Notes: generated by a model from the letters alone, not told the origin. Shown: positions 54,586-63,540, counted from the first letter of the stretch. The stretch is DNA of 64,000 bases from Bdellovibrio sp. KM01 (GCF_013752535.1 NZ_CP058348.1:2232001-2296000); one strand, 5' to 3'. Program-made: numbers and translations.

Positions 54586-55227
54586 ATGAAAAGACTGACT
54601 CTGACAGCTTCTTTGATCCTGGTTCTTCCGTTAACGTCCCAAGCCGACTGGACACAGATTTCGGCGAGGGATTTTACTATGCAGGATCCGCCGGTTTCAG
54701 AATCCTCGGTTGAAAAAGCAGAAGTCGACATCATGTTTGATCTGCAAAACCGCCGCACCGAAGCTGAGTGCGCCATGGCCGAAAAACAGCAAAGCCCCAC
54801 CTTCGATGCTTTTTATAAAAAATCAGGACTTTTCACTGCCGAAGAATACGCAAAAATCCAAAGACCTCTGATGCAAGCCTCCTCCCTGGCTTCAAAAATT
54901 TCTGATTCCTTTAAGGATCACTATCACCGCCCCCGTCCTTACAGTGACTACTCTCGCCTTCGTCCCTGCATTCCGCCACCAGGTGGTTCGAAATCTTACC
55001 CAAGCATGCACGCCGCGGTCAGCATGACTGATGCCTGCATCATGGCTGCGATCTTTCCAGAACGTGCTCAGCAGATTTTGACTTACGGAGATCGCCTGGG
55101 AACTCTGCGCACGGTGGTGGGAGTTCACTATCCGTCGGATGTGGCAGCGGGTAAAATCCTGGGCGAGCAAATTTGCAAGGCCCTTTTGGCGGACCCTTCG
55201 TACACAAAGCTCCTGCCTCATAATTAA
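54586..55227 (+). CDS. PAP2/class A acid phosphatase family protein
   Basis: 213 residues. Signal peptide ending SQAD. Phosphatase signature in three parts: KDHYHRPRPY, YPSMHAAVSM (PSGH variant with Met for Gly) and RTVVGVHYPSDVAAG (His and Asp). Periplasmic phosphomonoesterase likely, freeing phosphate from nucleotides or other prey products. Confidence 0.92.
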   Translation: MKRLTLTASLILVLPLTSQADWTQISARDFTMQDPPVSESSVEKAEVDIMFDLQNRRTEAECAMAEKQQSPTFDAFYKKSGLFTAEEYAKIQRPLMQASSLASKISDSFKDHYHRPRPYSDYSRLRPCIPPPGGSKSYPSMHAAVSMTDACIMAAIFPERAQQILTYGDRLGTLRTVVGVHYPSDVAAGKILGEQICKALLADPSYTKLLPHN

Positions 55228-55373
55228 CTTCCTTAGTCTGCGACACTAAGCAGATCGCAAGCCAAAACTAAACAAATGCGACTAGGAAGTCTCATCGTGA
55301 GACTTTCAGGAAATACTACTGTTTCCAGCCGAAAGTTCCGATTTATTCTGTATGTACTTTGAAAGGTGCCGGA

Positions 55374-55796
55374 ATGTTGCAACTTATTGGTAAATCCACT
55401 GCCATTATTCTTTTTATCGCTTCTCTTTTCTGTGGCGCCTATGCCCTTGCTGATGATGCAAGCGAAATGGCGGCTGCAATTGAAAAAACCCAAAAAGACC
55501 TGCGCAGCTCTCAAACTCGCCAAGGCATGACCAAAGAGTCCCCTGAGGCCGCTAACGTTGCAGAAAAAGTTAAAAGCATGTCAGGCAGCTCTGCCAACGA
55601 AAATGAAATGTACGACCTTGCTGCAGACGTACTGGGCAACATGAAAGGCCTGTCACAAGAACAGCTGATGAAAGTCATGCAGGAAGCCCAAAAAGACCCA
55701 GAAGGCTTTTTAAAAACATGGACCCCCGAGCAACGAAAAAAACTTGAAGGCATCGCGGACCGACTGCCCGCTTCTAAAAAAGGCAAACAGCCATAA
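55374..55796 (+). CDS. secreted helical protein
   Basis: 140 residues from ATG 55374 behind AAAGGTG. Signal peptide ending ALADD. Mature part charged and helical (EMAAAIEKTQKDLRSSQ, LSQEQLMKVMQEAQKD), without Cys. No family recognised. Confidence 0.75.
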   Translation: MLQLIGKSTAIILFIASLFCGAYALADDASEMAAAIEKTQKDLRSSQTRQGMTKESPEAANVAEKVKSMSGSSANENEMYDLAADVLGNMKGLSQEQLMKVMQEAQKDPEGFLKTWTPEQRKKLEGIADRLPASKKGKQP

Positions 55797-56039
55797 GCCT
55801 GAGTTCCCGATCGAGTGTCTGTCTCGCGGAACGATTCACACGGAACAACTACACCCTTAAAAAACGAAGTCATAAGAATTTGACAGCATGAAGCCCCTAC
55901 TGTCACTTTCGTACTTTTCATCTACTTGAGCTAAAAATGAACCGACTCTCGCCGGGCCAGAATTTGCTTTTATACCTTGTGAAAGGATCGCAACAAGACT
56001 CGCGGAATCTTCCCGAATCTGAGATTGCGAAAACAAGTT

Positions 56040-56453
56040 ATGAAAAAGGCATTTATTATTTTGAATCTTTTGATTTACAGCTTTCACGCCAACGCAAAAA
56101 CTCCCTCGATCCTGGAATCACTCAGCAGCAATTGCAAATACCGCTCTGAAAAATTCATCGCGAGCATGGACAAAATCAAGCCACGCTATGCTTACGCATA
56201 TATCAACGACTGGCTGATGAATGTGACCTTTGAACTGCAGGATACCGCTGAACGAGAAGGCCATGATCCCGTCTCCGCCGTCACTCCCGAAATCCTGTCA
56301 AAAAAATACTGCAACCAGATAAAATCAGTGAAAAGTCAGGAGTTTGAAATTTACTTTTTAGATAAACAGTTCAAAGACGCTGGGATGAAAAAGGCAGAGA
56401 TCGAAAAAGAACTGTTTAAAGCCCAGTATCTTTTAGACTCGCCGATGCTTTAA
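56040..56453 (+). CDS. secreted hypothetical protein
   Basis: 137 residues from ATG 56040. Signal peptide KKAFIILNLLIYSFHANA. Mature part helical with two Cys (SSNCKYRSE, KKYCNQIK). No family recognised and no strong ribosome site. The gap 55797-56039 holds no convincing gene. Confidence 0.7.
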   Translation: MKKAFIILNLLIYSFHANAKTPSILESLSSNCKYRSEKFIASMDKIKPRYAYAYINDWLMNVTFELQDTAEREGHDPVSAVTPEILSKKYCNQIKSVKSQEFEIYFLDKQFKDAGMKKAEIEKELFKAQYLLDSPML

Positions 56454-56620
56454 AATGCGATAAAATCGAAGTGAAGGAGTGACTTCAAAACTCACTCTTT
56501 TCACAACATCAGTGAAGGATTTCTTAACTGAAATTCGCTCACTTAAAGTGTACCCGTTTTGATTACAGTCGTTTTCACACCTCTTGACCCGCTCCTGTTC
56601 CCCACGCTAAAAGTCGCCCC

Positions 56621-57382
56621 ATGAACCACACTTATCGCGACATTCTTTCTTCAGAACTGCTGACACGCAAGCAAAGCAATCCCCGTTTTTCATTGCGTGC
56701 GTTCGCGAAACAATTGGACTTGAGTGCCAGCCATCTTTCATCGTTAATTATCGGAAAAAGAAATCTGACAACTCAACAGGCTCATAAGCTCTTAAACAAG
56801 CTTGAACTTTCACCAGCAGATAAGTCTTTATTTTTATCTTCAGCCTTTCCGCATTTACTGGAAACTCCGACAGTCCAGGAACGTCAGACGCAACTTATCG
56901 CTGAAGACAAATTTACATTTCTTGCCGAGTGGTACCACTTCGCAATCTTAAGCCTGGGTGATATTTCCTTAAACAAAGCCACACCGGCTTGGATTTCAGA
57001 ACGCCTGGGAATCAGCGAGCTGCAAGCCCGCGATGCCTTAAAACGTTTACAACGACTGGATCTAATTTCCATTAAATCAGATGGCAGTTTTAAGCAGACT
57101 GGAAACCCCTTAACAACCACGGATGATATTCCATCCGGTGCCATCAAGGCTTACCACCGCAGTATGATCGATATCGCAAAGACAAAACTTGATACTGTTC
57201 CCGTTGAGGAACGAGAATTTGGCGCGGTCACCCTGGCCATCAATCCTGCAAAAATTGGCAAAGCCAAAAAAATGATTCGCGAATTTCAAAACCAGCTTTG
57301 CCAAGAGCTTGAAGTTGGCAAAAAGAAAACAGTCTATACCCTTTCGGTGCAATTCTTTCCGGTCACGGACTCTAAGGAATAA
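56621..57382 (+). CDS. cassette 2: TIGR02147/DUF4423 regulator
   Basis: 253 residues. HTH: FSLRAFAKQLDLSASHLSSL. C-terminal half: EWYHFAILSLGDI, ISERLGISELQARDALKRL, PSGAIKAYHRSMIDIAK, VYTLSVQFFPVT. Aligns throughout with the genes at 41895 and 61583. Two bases before the secreted partner gene, whose ribosome site AAGGA lies inside its last codons. The inverted pair GAGTGA...TCACTC lies upstream at about 56480. Confidence 0.9.
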   Translation: MNHTYRDILSSELLTRKQSNPRFSLRAFAKQLDLSASHLSSLIIGKRNLTTQQAHKLLNKLELSPADKSLFLSSAFPHLLETPTVQERQTQLIAEDKFTFLAEWYHFAILSLGDISLNKATPAWISERLGISELQARDALKRLQRLDLISIKSDGSFKQTGNPLTTTDDIPSGAIKAYHRSMIDIAKTKLDTVPVEEREFGAVTLAINPAKIGKAKKMIREFQNQLCQELEVGKKKTVYTLSVQFFPVTDSKE

Positions 57383-57384
57383 AA

Positions 57385-58431
57385 ATGAAAAGCCAACTTA
57401 TAGTTTCAATTCTATTCTTGTTAGTAAGCTCAGTATCATTTGCCTGGAACCGCGTCGGCAACGGCGGTGGCGCCTGGATATGTCGCAATTACGTTGGAAA
57501 AGGTTTTACAAATACTGAAGTGTCATGGGTTGCTCAAATCGATCTGCATGAAGCCTCGTCGCAATATGGATTGAGAATTACAAATTTCAACGGAAACTAT
57601 CACAGCATCGTTAAAAAGGTGGCCCAGCGTTTAAGTGGGCTGCCAAACAACCCTCTCGCAGGACTTGCGCCATTTTTGAAAGAGGTCAACGATCTAAGAT
57701 CGGGACCAAAGATCACTTACCTGGATCAAGATTTAAAAATTATCAACGATGCTCTTTATTTTGCCGTCCCAAGATCCTCTACTTGCCCGAAAGGACGTAT
57801 TAGTTACGAACAAATCGTAAATTACGACAACAATGGTTTCATTTTTGTTCAGAAAAGTCTTTTTAATACTTTGTCGGAAAGATCCAAGGCAGCAATGGTT
57901 TTACACGAAGCCATCTATGCCTATCGCCGCAGTTTGGGTGATACCGATTCCTTAAACAGCCGTCGCATTGTTGGCTTGGCATTTTCAACTTTAACAGACG
58001 AAGAAATCAGCTGGCATCTGTCATATTTGAATAATGATATCGCTCTCCGCTATCCTCCCAGCTATAACTTTTATGTTAAACTGATTACTGACTCAGGACA
58101 GATTTCATCTCTGTGGAGTATTCCAATTCGGTTGACCGGTCTATCCAAAATTAACTCAGCGGAAAGTGCCTCCCTTGAAGTTAAATCCAATGAACACGGA
58201 TTTGCTTTCATTTATATTGATCCTTCAATCTACCATATTGAAGCAGCTCCCAACTTAAGCATCCGCTTAAATGACGGCAACACCTATACAGCGCCACTCA
58301 CACCGAATGGCTGGGCGAAAAGACTGTCCCCCAATCTGCTGAGCTCAAATCCCAAATACTCCTGTGAAGTCATGACCATGGTTGGCTATAATGATGTCCA
58401 CATCATTTGCATAAGCCTGGCTAAGAACTAA
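57385..58431 (+). CDS. cassette 2: secreted LHExIY-family protein
   Basis: 348 residues. Signal peptide ending VSFAW, then NRVGNGGGAWIC. Mid-part RSSTCPKGRISYEQI, then MVLHEAIYAYRRSLGDTD and SRRIVGLAFSTL. The first 210 residues align with the partner genes of cassettes 1 and 3; the last 130 or so form an additional beta-rich domain ending with Cys (YSCEVMT, VHIICIS). Exported; function unknown. Confidence 0.85.
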   Translation: MKSQLIVSILFLLVSSVSFAWNRVGNGGGAWICRNYVGKGFTNTEVSWVAQIDLHEASSQYGLRITNFNGNYHSIVKKVAQRLSGLPNNPLAGLAPFLKEVNDLRSGPKITYLDQDLKIINDALYFAVPRSSTCPKGRISYEQIVNYDNNGFIFVQKSLFNTLSERSKAAMVLHEAIYAYRRSLGDTDSLNSRRIVGLAFSTLTDEEISWHLSYLNNDIALRYPPSYNFYVKLITDSGQISSLWSIPIRLTGLSKINSAESASLEVKSNEHGFAFIYIDPSIYHIEAAPNLSIRLNDGNTYTAPLTPNGWAKRLSPNLLSSNPKYSCEVMTMVGYNDVHIICISLAKN

Positions 58432-58473
58432 GAGACTCGACTCCTCGTCTCATTTTGAGATAGGGCCCAACGC

Positions 58474-58495
58474 CTTAAGGACGGAAGTCCTTAAG
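58474..58495 (+). promoter_or_regulatory. leader hairpin before 58509 gene
   Basis: CTTAAGGAC-GGAA-GTCCTTAAG: 9-bp perfect stem with a GNRA-type loop, ending 13 bases before the ATG and close to the AAAGG ribosome site. Could end the upstream transcript or affect translation. Confidence 0.4.
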
Positions 58496-58508
58496 CCGAT
58501 AAAGGTTC

Positions 58509-59426
58509 ATGTCAAACGCAGCCGAAAAAATTCAGTTTATTCCAAGAGCCAATTTAAAAAGAACTCTAGCGTATCGTCCAATGCTAAAACGAGCGTTCTA
58601 TCTCCAGGCGGGTTATGGCGGCTTCTTATTTCTTTTGGGAATTGGCGGAATTATCCATAATGCGACTTGTGATTGCTCGATTCAAGCAAGGATCTCTTTA
58701 GGAAACTCCACAGCCCTCTTTCTTGGCCTGTCTGCAGTCCTTTTCTGGGCCGCGCGCAAAACACATGAGCTTTCAAAAACGTTAGTGCATGTCACTCCAG
58801 AAGATATCACCCTCGATAAACCAAACAAGACGATTGAGATCGCTTACAAAGACATCAGTTCCGTCAAACTGGCATTCGTTCCCAGACTGGGCGGATGGAT
58901 TGAGATTCATCTTAAAGGCAAAACCATGCACAAATTTCCGGTAGGACTTGAGCGTAGTGAATATATTTTGGAATCCATTGCCAACTATGATCCGCAACTG
59001 GTCTCAGTGGAACAGATCGAACAGTACCGCAGAACTTCAATTGTCGGTGATCACGTAGGGGCGCGCATAGAAGAATACCTTCGCAATTGGCGTTCCATGT
59101 TGGCACGATATGTAGGATTACCTTTGATGACTGTCCTTATCGCGACCGGTATAAGATACCTGCGTGGCAAGCCTATGAATAATGGTGATGATATTATGAT
59201 CGTAAGCATGGTCTTTGGAATGATCAGCATGGTCATAGGCACAAGCTTGTACTGGCTTACAGAGAACCGAATCTCGACAAATATCCGCAAAAGACTTATC
59301 AATGATCCAAACAACGCTGCCCGCGACTTGGCCTACGAAAGTAAAGTGATCAAGCTGGCACAAAAAGCCCACGTGGTACTTTTCTTTTGTGCTGTTGCTG
59401 CGCTTTTTATCTGGATTAAAAAGTAA
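58509..59426 (+). CDS. membrane protein of unknown function
   Basis: 305 residues. Hydrophobic spans at about 32-50 and 67-80, a soluble beta-rich middle (VHVTPEDITLDKPNKTIEIA, WIEIHLKG) that looks PH-like, then spans at about 200-215, 230-250 and 288-303. Two adjacent Cys in ATCDCSIQ. No family name assigned. Follows cassette 2 on the same strand. Confidence 0.8.
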   Translation: MSNAAEKIQFIPRANLKRTLAYRPMLKRAFYLQAGYGGFLFLLGIGGIIHNATCDCSIQARISLGNSTALFLGLSAVLFWAARKTHELSKTLVHVTPEDITLDKPNKTIEIAYKDISSVKLAFVPRLGGWIEIHLKGKTMHKFPVGLERSEYILESIANYDPQLVSVEQIEQYRRTSIVGDHVGARIEEYLRNWRSMLARYVGLPLMTVLIATGIRYLRGKPMNNGDDIMIVSMVFGMISMVIGTSLYWLTENRISTNIRKRLINDPNNAARDLAYESKVIKLAQKAHVVLFFCAVAALFIWIKK

Positions 59427-59507
59427 TTGGACGCGATACACCCTCCTTGGCGCGTCGCGCATCATTGACGACGCCCACACCCAAGGTTAAATTTAAAGTC
59501 CCTTATC

Positions 59508-59531
59508 AAAGCTCCCCTTGGGAGCTTTTTC
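59508..59531 (+). terminator. terminator before the tRNA
   Basis: AAAGCTCCC-CTT-GGGAGCTTT with a T-run, 80 bases after the membrane protein stop. Confidence 0.85.
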
Positions 59532-59541
59532 TTTTCGGTGC

Positions 59542-59624
59542 GCGCGGGTGGTGGAATTGGTAGACACGTACGTTTGAGGGGCGTATGCGCAAGCGTGAGG
59601 GTTCAAGTCCCTCTCCGCGCACCA
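59542..59624 (+). tRNA. tRNA-Leu (anticodon GAG), CCA encoded
   Basis: Acceptor stem GCGCGGG pairs with TCCGCGC, discriminator A then CCA. D arm with GGAATTGGTAGAC. Anticodon stem TACGT/GCGTA around TTGAGGG, so the anticodon is GAG. Long class II variable arm (TGCGCAAGCGT) and T arm GAGGGTTCAAGTCCCTC. Reads CUC and CUU leucine codons. Confidence 0.97.
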
Positions 59625-59791
59625 CTTCTCCCTCCCCTAATGAGGGCAAATCCCCCAGAGTGTTACGTCTATTTCTGTGAATTACGCCAATCTCGTAGTT
59701 ACAATTGAGCAATCCGATGAAATAAAATGGAAAGCTGTAGGAAGACACAGTACAGATTTACCGTAGCGCCATTTTGGCTGTTGGGGGATCT

Positions 59792-60586
59792 GTGAAAACA
59801 TTTAAGCATTATTTGTACGCACTAGCGATAGCAGCGACTTTAATGAAATCTACTCCCGCAGCAGCTGACACGATCGAATTGCGTTCCGATACTTGGTGTC
59901 CCTATGTTTGCGACAACAAAGCAGCTCCCGGATACATGATCGAAGCCTTCATCCGCATCTTTGAAAAACACGGACACAAAGTAAATTTTGAAATCGTCAA
60001 TTGGGCTCGCGCCGTCAATGAAACCCGTCAAAACAAAGCGCATGTGATTGTGGGCGCCATGGTGAATGACTCCCCTGACTTTGTCTTTCCAGAAAAATCT
60101 TTTGGTACGGGGGATGATTATTTCTATGTTCCTCGCGATTCAACTTGGACCTATACCGGCGAGCCTTCTTTGAAAGGTAAGAAAGTCGGCGTGATCAATG
60201 GTTATGCTTATGGCGGCCTAGTTGATGATATTATCCGAAAGCGCAAAGACGTTTTCATCTCTATGTCCGGCGACCACCCGCTTGAACAACTTTTCCGCAT
60301 GGTTAAAAATAAGCGCTTGGACGCTTTTATCGAAAACGATGCGGTTTTTAAATACACTCTTAGAGAACTAAAATTAAATCCGAATGACTATAAGCGCGTC
60401 AGCGAAAACGTCGCCGATGATCCAAGATTATGGGCCGCGTTTTCCCCGAAGAATAAAAATTCGGTGGCCTACGGCAAGATTTTTTCAAAAGGCATCGTGG
60501 AACTTCGCCAAAGCGGCGAGCTGCAAAAAATTCTGGCCAAGTACGGGCTCACCGACTGGGAGCCCCTGCCAAAACAATCACGTTAG
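59792..60586 (+). CDS. periplasmic solute-binding protein, SBP family 3-like
   Basis: 264 residues, GTG start 59792 behind GGGGGA. Signal peptide ending PAAAD. SBP_bac_3 pattern: WCPYVCDNKAAPGYMIE near the start, LKGKKVGVINGYAYGG in the middle, and SGELQKILAKYGL at the end. Cys pair in WCPYVC. No transporter genes adjoin, so it may be an orphan binding or sensing protein. Ends 1 base from the convergent cassette 3 gene. Confidence 0.85.
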   Translation: MKTFKHYLYALAIAATLMKSTPAAADTIELRSDTWCPYVCDNKAAPGYMIEAFIRIFEKHGHKVNFEIVNWARAVNETRQNKAHVIVGAMVNDSPDFVFPEKSFGTGDDYFYVPRDSTWTYTGEPSLKGKKVGVINGYAYGGLVDDIIRKRKDVFISMSGDHPLEQLFRMVKNKRLDAFIENDAVFKYTLRELKLNPNDYKRVSENVADDPRLWAAFSPKNKNSVAYGKIFSKGIVELRQSGELQKILAKYGLTDWEPLPKQSR

Positions 60587-60587
60587 T

Positions 60588-61586
60588 TTAAAGTGGATCG
60601 CGGTCCAAGGGGCTGCTGGATTCACAAGCGAACTTCATGCTTTGCTCAGCATCACGCTTTAACGTGATCGTGGTGCGACGAACGGAGTTAAAGACAGACA
60701 CGATGTCTGAGCCATCCAGTACACTGGTGAAGCCCGTTTTTTCGTCAGTCACTTCCATGCTTAAGGGGCTGCCATCGATCAACGAAGTGGAAAGCTTTAA
60801 CAGATATCCATCCACCGACATTTGCGTTAACTCTCCCGGAACAATCGGACCCCAAGGGAAAGAATTCAGATTATTCAATATCACCGAGCACGACAGGCGA
60901 ACATTGAATAAGGCCGGGCTATTATCAAATCCAAAGATCCCTGGGCGAGAACGAGGCTTCGCTTTAAAAACCTCATCAATACCACCTCGCAAAGGATTTT
61001 CATTCAGTCCGGAATATAGCAGACCGATGATTTGACGGGTGCGGTAGGAGCTCTCATCGCCTAGCTCTTGTCTTAGGGCATAGTAGATTTCTTCATGCAG
61101 CAGAATCGCCGCCTTCTGGTAATTCGAGAACTGCGGAAGCCCCCACACACGGCTAGAGTAAATAACTTCACCATCAAGGTTGGCATCAGCCAACTGCACA
61201 TAGGAAACCACCCCCGCAGGACAACTCGAGACCGGTGGTTTATAACGAAGTTCTGCATCAGGCAGGTAATTTAAAGCATCAGGAACCGGGCGCAGTCTGG
61301 TGCGGATGTTTAAAGGGTGCTTTACCAGAAGAGCATCCAGCTTTGGAAGCACACGCTTGATATAAGCGCGTTGCTCTTCCAAAAGATCCCACTCACTTCC
61401 CTCTTTTTCGACAAGCTTTCCAGGGAGAACGAACTCAACCTTGGTTAAATCCGCGGCCTTTACCCAAAGGACTTCACCGCCATCGATCTTACGGCAAACC
61501 CAACCGCCACCACCGCTATTCACACGTGGAGCCGCAAAGACTGCAGAGGCACTTACCAGAACGATCAAGAAAGAGAGGTATCTCAT
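60588..61586 (-). CDS. cassette 3: secreted LHExIY-family protein
   Basis: 332 residues. Signal peptide ending AVFAAP, then VNSGGGGWVCRK. Mid-part VSSCPAGVVSYVQL, then ILLHEEIYYALRQELGDE and TRQIIGLLYSGL as in cassette 2. C-terminal part (about residues 205-332) differs, with Cys (RLSCSVIL, KFACESS). Its ATG overlaps the regulator's TGA by 4 bases, so translation is coupled. Confidence 0.85.
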   Translation of the reverse strand: MRYLSFLIVLVSASAVFAAPRVNSGGGGWVCRKIDGGEVLWVKAADLTKVEFVLPGKLVEKEGSEWDLLEEQRAYIKRVLPKLDALLVKHPLNIRTRLRPVPDALNYLPDAELRYKPPVSSCPAGVVSYVQLADANLDGEVIYSSRVWGLPQFSNYQKAAILLHEEIYYALRQELGDESSYRTRQIIGLLYSGLNENPLRGGIDEVFKAKPRSRPGIFGFDNSPALFNVRLSCSVILNNLNSFPWGPIVPGELTQMSVDGYLLKLSTSLIDGSPLSMEVTDEKTGFTSVLDGSDIVSVFNSVRRTTITLKRDAEQSMKFACESSSPLDRDPL

Positions 61587-62404
61587 ATAAGATCCTTTTC
61601 AGAATTTTTGGAAAGCATATAGAATTGCAAATTCACTTGGAAAACTTCCTCGCCCGGATTTTTTTCCAGATCGCGGATGAAAGCATCCATGAAAAGGCGC
61701 AGGCGTTTTTTCGCTTTCGGAATGTCAGCTTTGTTCATAGGAATAGAGGCATTTTGGAATTCAAGCTGTCCTGGTGGCAAGGACGTCAACGCCAGACCTG
61801 CCAGGTGCAAATGCTGACGGTGATTTTCACGCACCGCTTGTGAAGCAACGTCATGGGGAGTTTCAATGTCCCCGTCATTCATCGCCACATACTTGCCATT
61901 TTCTTTACGAATGAATCCAAGTTTAACCAGGCGCTCGAAAGATTCCTTCGCGATCTCGTGCGGGATACCCAAGCGCTCACCGATCCAGCGGCCTGTCCCA
62001 CGGAAATCTTTGGTATTTAAAAGAGCCAGGATCGCAAAGTGATGCCACTCGGCCACGGCTTTGAAATTATCTAACGTGACTTTGTTCTGAGGCGAACGTT
62101 TGGTTTTTAAAATACGGGCACGTAATTGCTGACCACTGCGCGAGTTTTCCGCAAGCTGGTCACGCGCCACCAGACGCATTAAATGAGCTTCTTCTTCAGG
62201 AGTCATATCCAGAATCTGACTGATCTTGCTGGCAGAAGCTATAGATAAAGTCTTTTGGGAGTTCATCACGCGAGACAAATAGGAATGAGAGATACCCGCG
62301 ATACGCGCAAAGCCGCGAAGACTCATGTTGCGCTGGGAAACCTTGCTGGAGAAAAGATCCTGCAAAAACGTCTGGTAATCTTGGTATTCGAGAGGTGAAA
62401 TCAT
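61583..62404 (-). CDS. cassette 3: TIGR02147/DUF4423 regulator
   Basis: 273 residues from ATG 62404; ATG 62455 would give 290 but sits only 2-3 bases from the expected transcript start. HTH: MSLRGFARIAGISHSYLSRV. C-terminal half: EWHHFAILALLNT, IGERLGIPHEIAKESFERL, VASQAVRENHRQHLHLAG, VFQVNLQFYML. Same family as the regulators of cassettes 1 and 2. Confidence 0.9.
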   Translation of the reverse strand: MISPLEYQDYQTFLQDLFSSKVSQRNMSLRGFARIAGISHSYLSRVMNSQKTLSIASASKISQILDMTPEEEAHLMRLVARDQLAENSRSGQQLRARILKTKRSPQNKVTLDNFKAVAEWHHFAILALLNTKDFRGTGRWIGERLGIPHEIAKESFERLVKLGFIRKENGKYVAMNDGDIETPHDVASQAVRENHRQHLHLAGLALTSLPPGQLEFQNASIPMNKADIPKAKKRLRLFMDAFIRDLEKNPGEEVFQVNLQFYMLSKNSEKDLI

Positions 62405-62445
62405 GGGGCTGGTATATGCAGCTTTAACGCGATTGTCCAGCTTGG

Positions 62446-62469
62446 TGGTGTCCATTGGACACCATTATA
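62446..62469 (-). promoter_or_regulatory. cassette 3 promoter with inverted repeat
   Basis: TGGTGTCC-ATT-GGACACCA (62446-62464) partly overlaps a minus-strand TATAAT box (62464-62469), so the repeat covers the expected start of transcription. Core TCCATTGGA is shared with 42721-42735. Confidence 0.6.
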
Positions 62470-62499
62470 ATACGGTCACGAATCGCGTGTAAAAATCAC

Positions 62500-62847
62500 C
62501 TAATTTATAAAGAGCAAGTAAGTCAGGATCGGAGCCAGTTGCCAAGAAACCAAGTTCGCTGTGAGCGAGGCTTTCCATGTCGTTTTCAGAGGAAGTTTAC
62601 CAAAATAAGCATGCAAGAAAGTTTCAGCAACAAAGGCAAATCCCTCGGCAAGCAGTATCGCCTCTATATAACTTAAGCGAGAAGCCATGATGACAAAAAA
62701 TACAACGGGATGAGTAAGAGTGTTTGCCAAAGTGGTCAACACAAAAGTGGCACCAAAAGCCTTAAGCTTTCTGTAGAACAAAAAGTAAACGAAGACTTCG
62801 ATCGTGCTCGATTGCAGAAAGATATAGACGTAACTAAGTTTTTCCAT
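62500..62847 (-). CDS. small integral membrane protein
   Basis: 115 residues with three to four hydrophobic spans (EVFVYFLFYRKL, FVLTTLANTLTHPVVFFVIM, AILLAEGFAFVAE). Overlaps the gene upstream by 14 bases, so coupled. No family recognised. Confidence 0.75.
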   Translation of the reverse strand: MEKLSYVYIFLQSSTIEVFVYFLFYRKLKAFGATFVLTTLANTLTHPVVFFVIMASRLSYIEAILLAEGFAFVAETFLHAYFGKLPLKTTWKASLTANLVSWQLAPILTYLLFIN

Positions 62848-63166
62848 GGGACTTTCGCAATCTGATTAACAAATACGAAGCCACGGCGATAAAACCCACC
62901 CAGCTCGCGGTAAACCCGAGGTCTGAGAAAAGGTATTCACGTGCTTGCGTCGCTTGAAACAAATACGGATACAGATAGTGTTCGTCAGCACTTAAAATAT
63001 GAAACAAGCCCAGCGGCGTCAGCATCGTGGCGATTTCAAAATTCACATCACCCACTGAGCCCACCACCGTAAAGCCGCTCAATACAGACAGGGCCAGGAG
63101 AGAAACTCCCCACAGCCCTGCAAATAGAAAGTTTACTTTCTTTTTTGGCACGAATTGCTTTCCCAT
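62834..63166 (-). CDS. small membrane protein
   Basis: 110 residues. Hydrophobic spans at about 13-32 (FLFAGLWGVSLLALSVLSGF) and 82-102 (WVGFIAVASYLLIRL), with a loop rich in aromatic residues. Overlaps both neighbours, forming a three-gene operon with 63133 and 62500. Function unknown. Confidence 0.7.
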   Translation of the reverse strand: MGKQFVPKKKVNFLFAGLWGVSLLALSVLSGFTVVGSVGDVNFEIATMLTPLGLFHILSADEHYLYPYLFQATQAREYLFSDLGFTASWVGFIAVASYLLIRLRKSHGKT

Positions 63167-63540
63167 ACGTGAGAGTCACCTTCGTCTGTTTCTGGATCAA
63201 AGCTGTTGCCAACGCTGATCGTGCACTCAGTTGTCGAAGGAATTGTTTCGATTGGATAAGGACCACCGTAGTCTTGGTTTTTATTTTTCGGTTGTTGATT
63301 GCAATTAATGCGAACTGAACCTTCAGGCCCGGTGATAGTCACAGCGCGCTCTGTGTACCAAGGTGCATAAGAGCCGCTTACTCCCAAAGCTTCATAAATT
63401 TTATAAGCGTCGCCGCCTTTAAAAGAAACTTCGCCGTTAACAGATTTAACCGAGTTCACTTTGATATAAGGAATGGATGAATCATTGGCAGAGGCAGTTG
63501 CTGCAGAGACCAAAATAACTAGACCTAAAATAAGACGCAT
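63133..63540 (-). CDS. small secreted protein
   Basis: 135 residues from ATG 63540 behind TAGGAGATTTT. Signal peptide ending TASAN. Mature part beta-rich with three Cys (RINCNQQ, TTECTISV, SNSCQKRK). No family recognised. Overlaps the next gene by 34 bases. Confidence 0.75.
   Translation of the reverse strand: MRLILGLVILVSAATASANDSSIPYIKVNSVKSVNGEVSFKGGDAYKIYEALGVSGSYAPWYTERAVTITGPEGSVRINCNQQPKNKNQDYGGPYPIETIPSTTECTISVGNSFDPETDEGDSHVWESNSCQKRK

Noticed and set aside
59542-59624. tRNA as an integration site with a prophage or island
   Set aside because: No integrase and no repeated tRNA 3' end were found on either side within the window.
62404-62455. ATG 62455 as start of the cassette 3 regulator
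   Set aside because: It would be almost leaderless and inside the inverted repeat; family members normally start close to the residues encoded after 62404. Not fully excluded.
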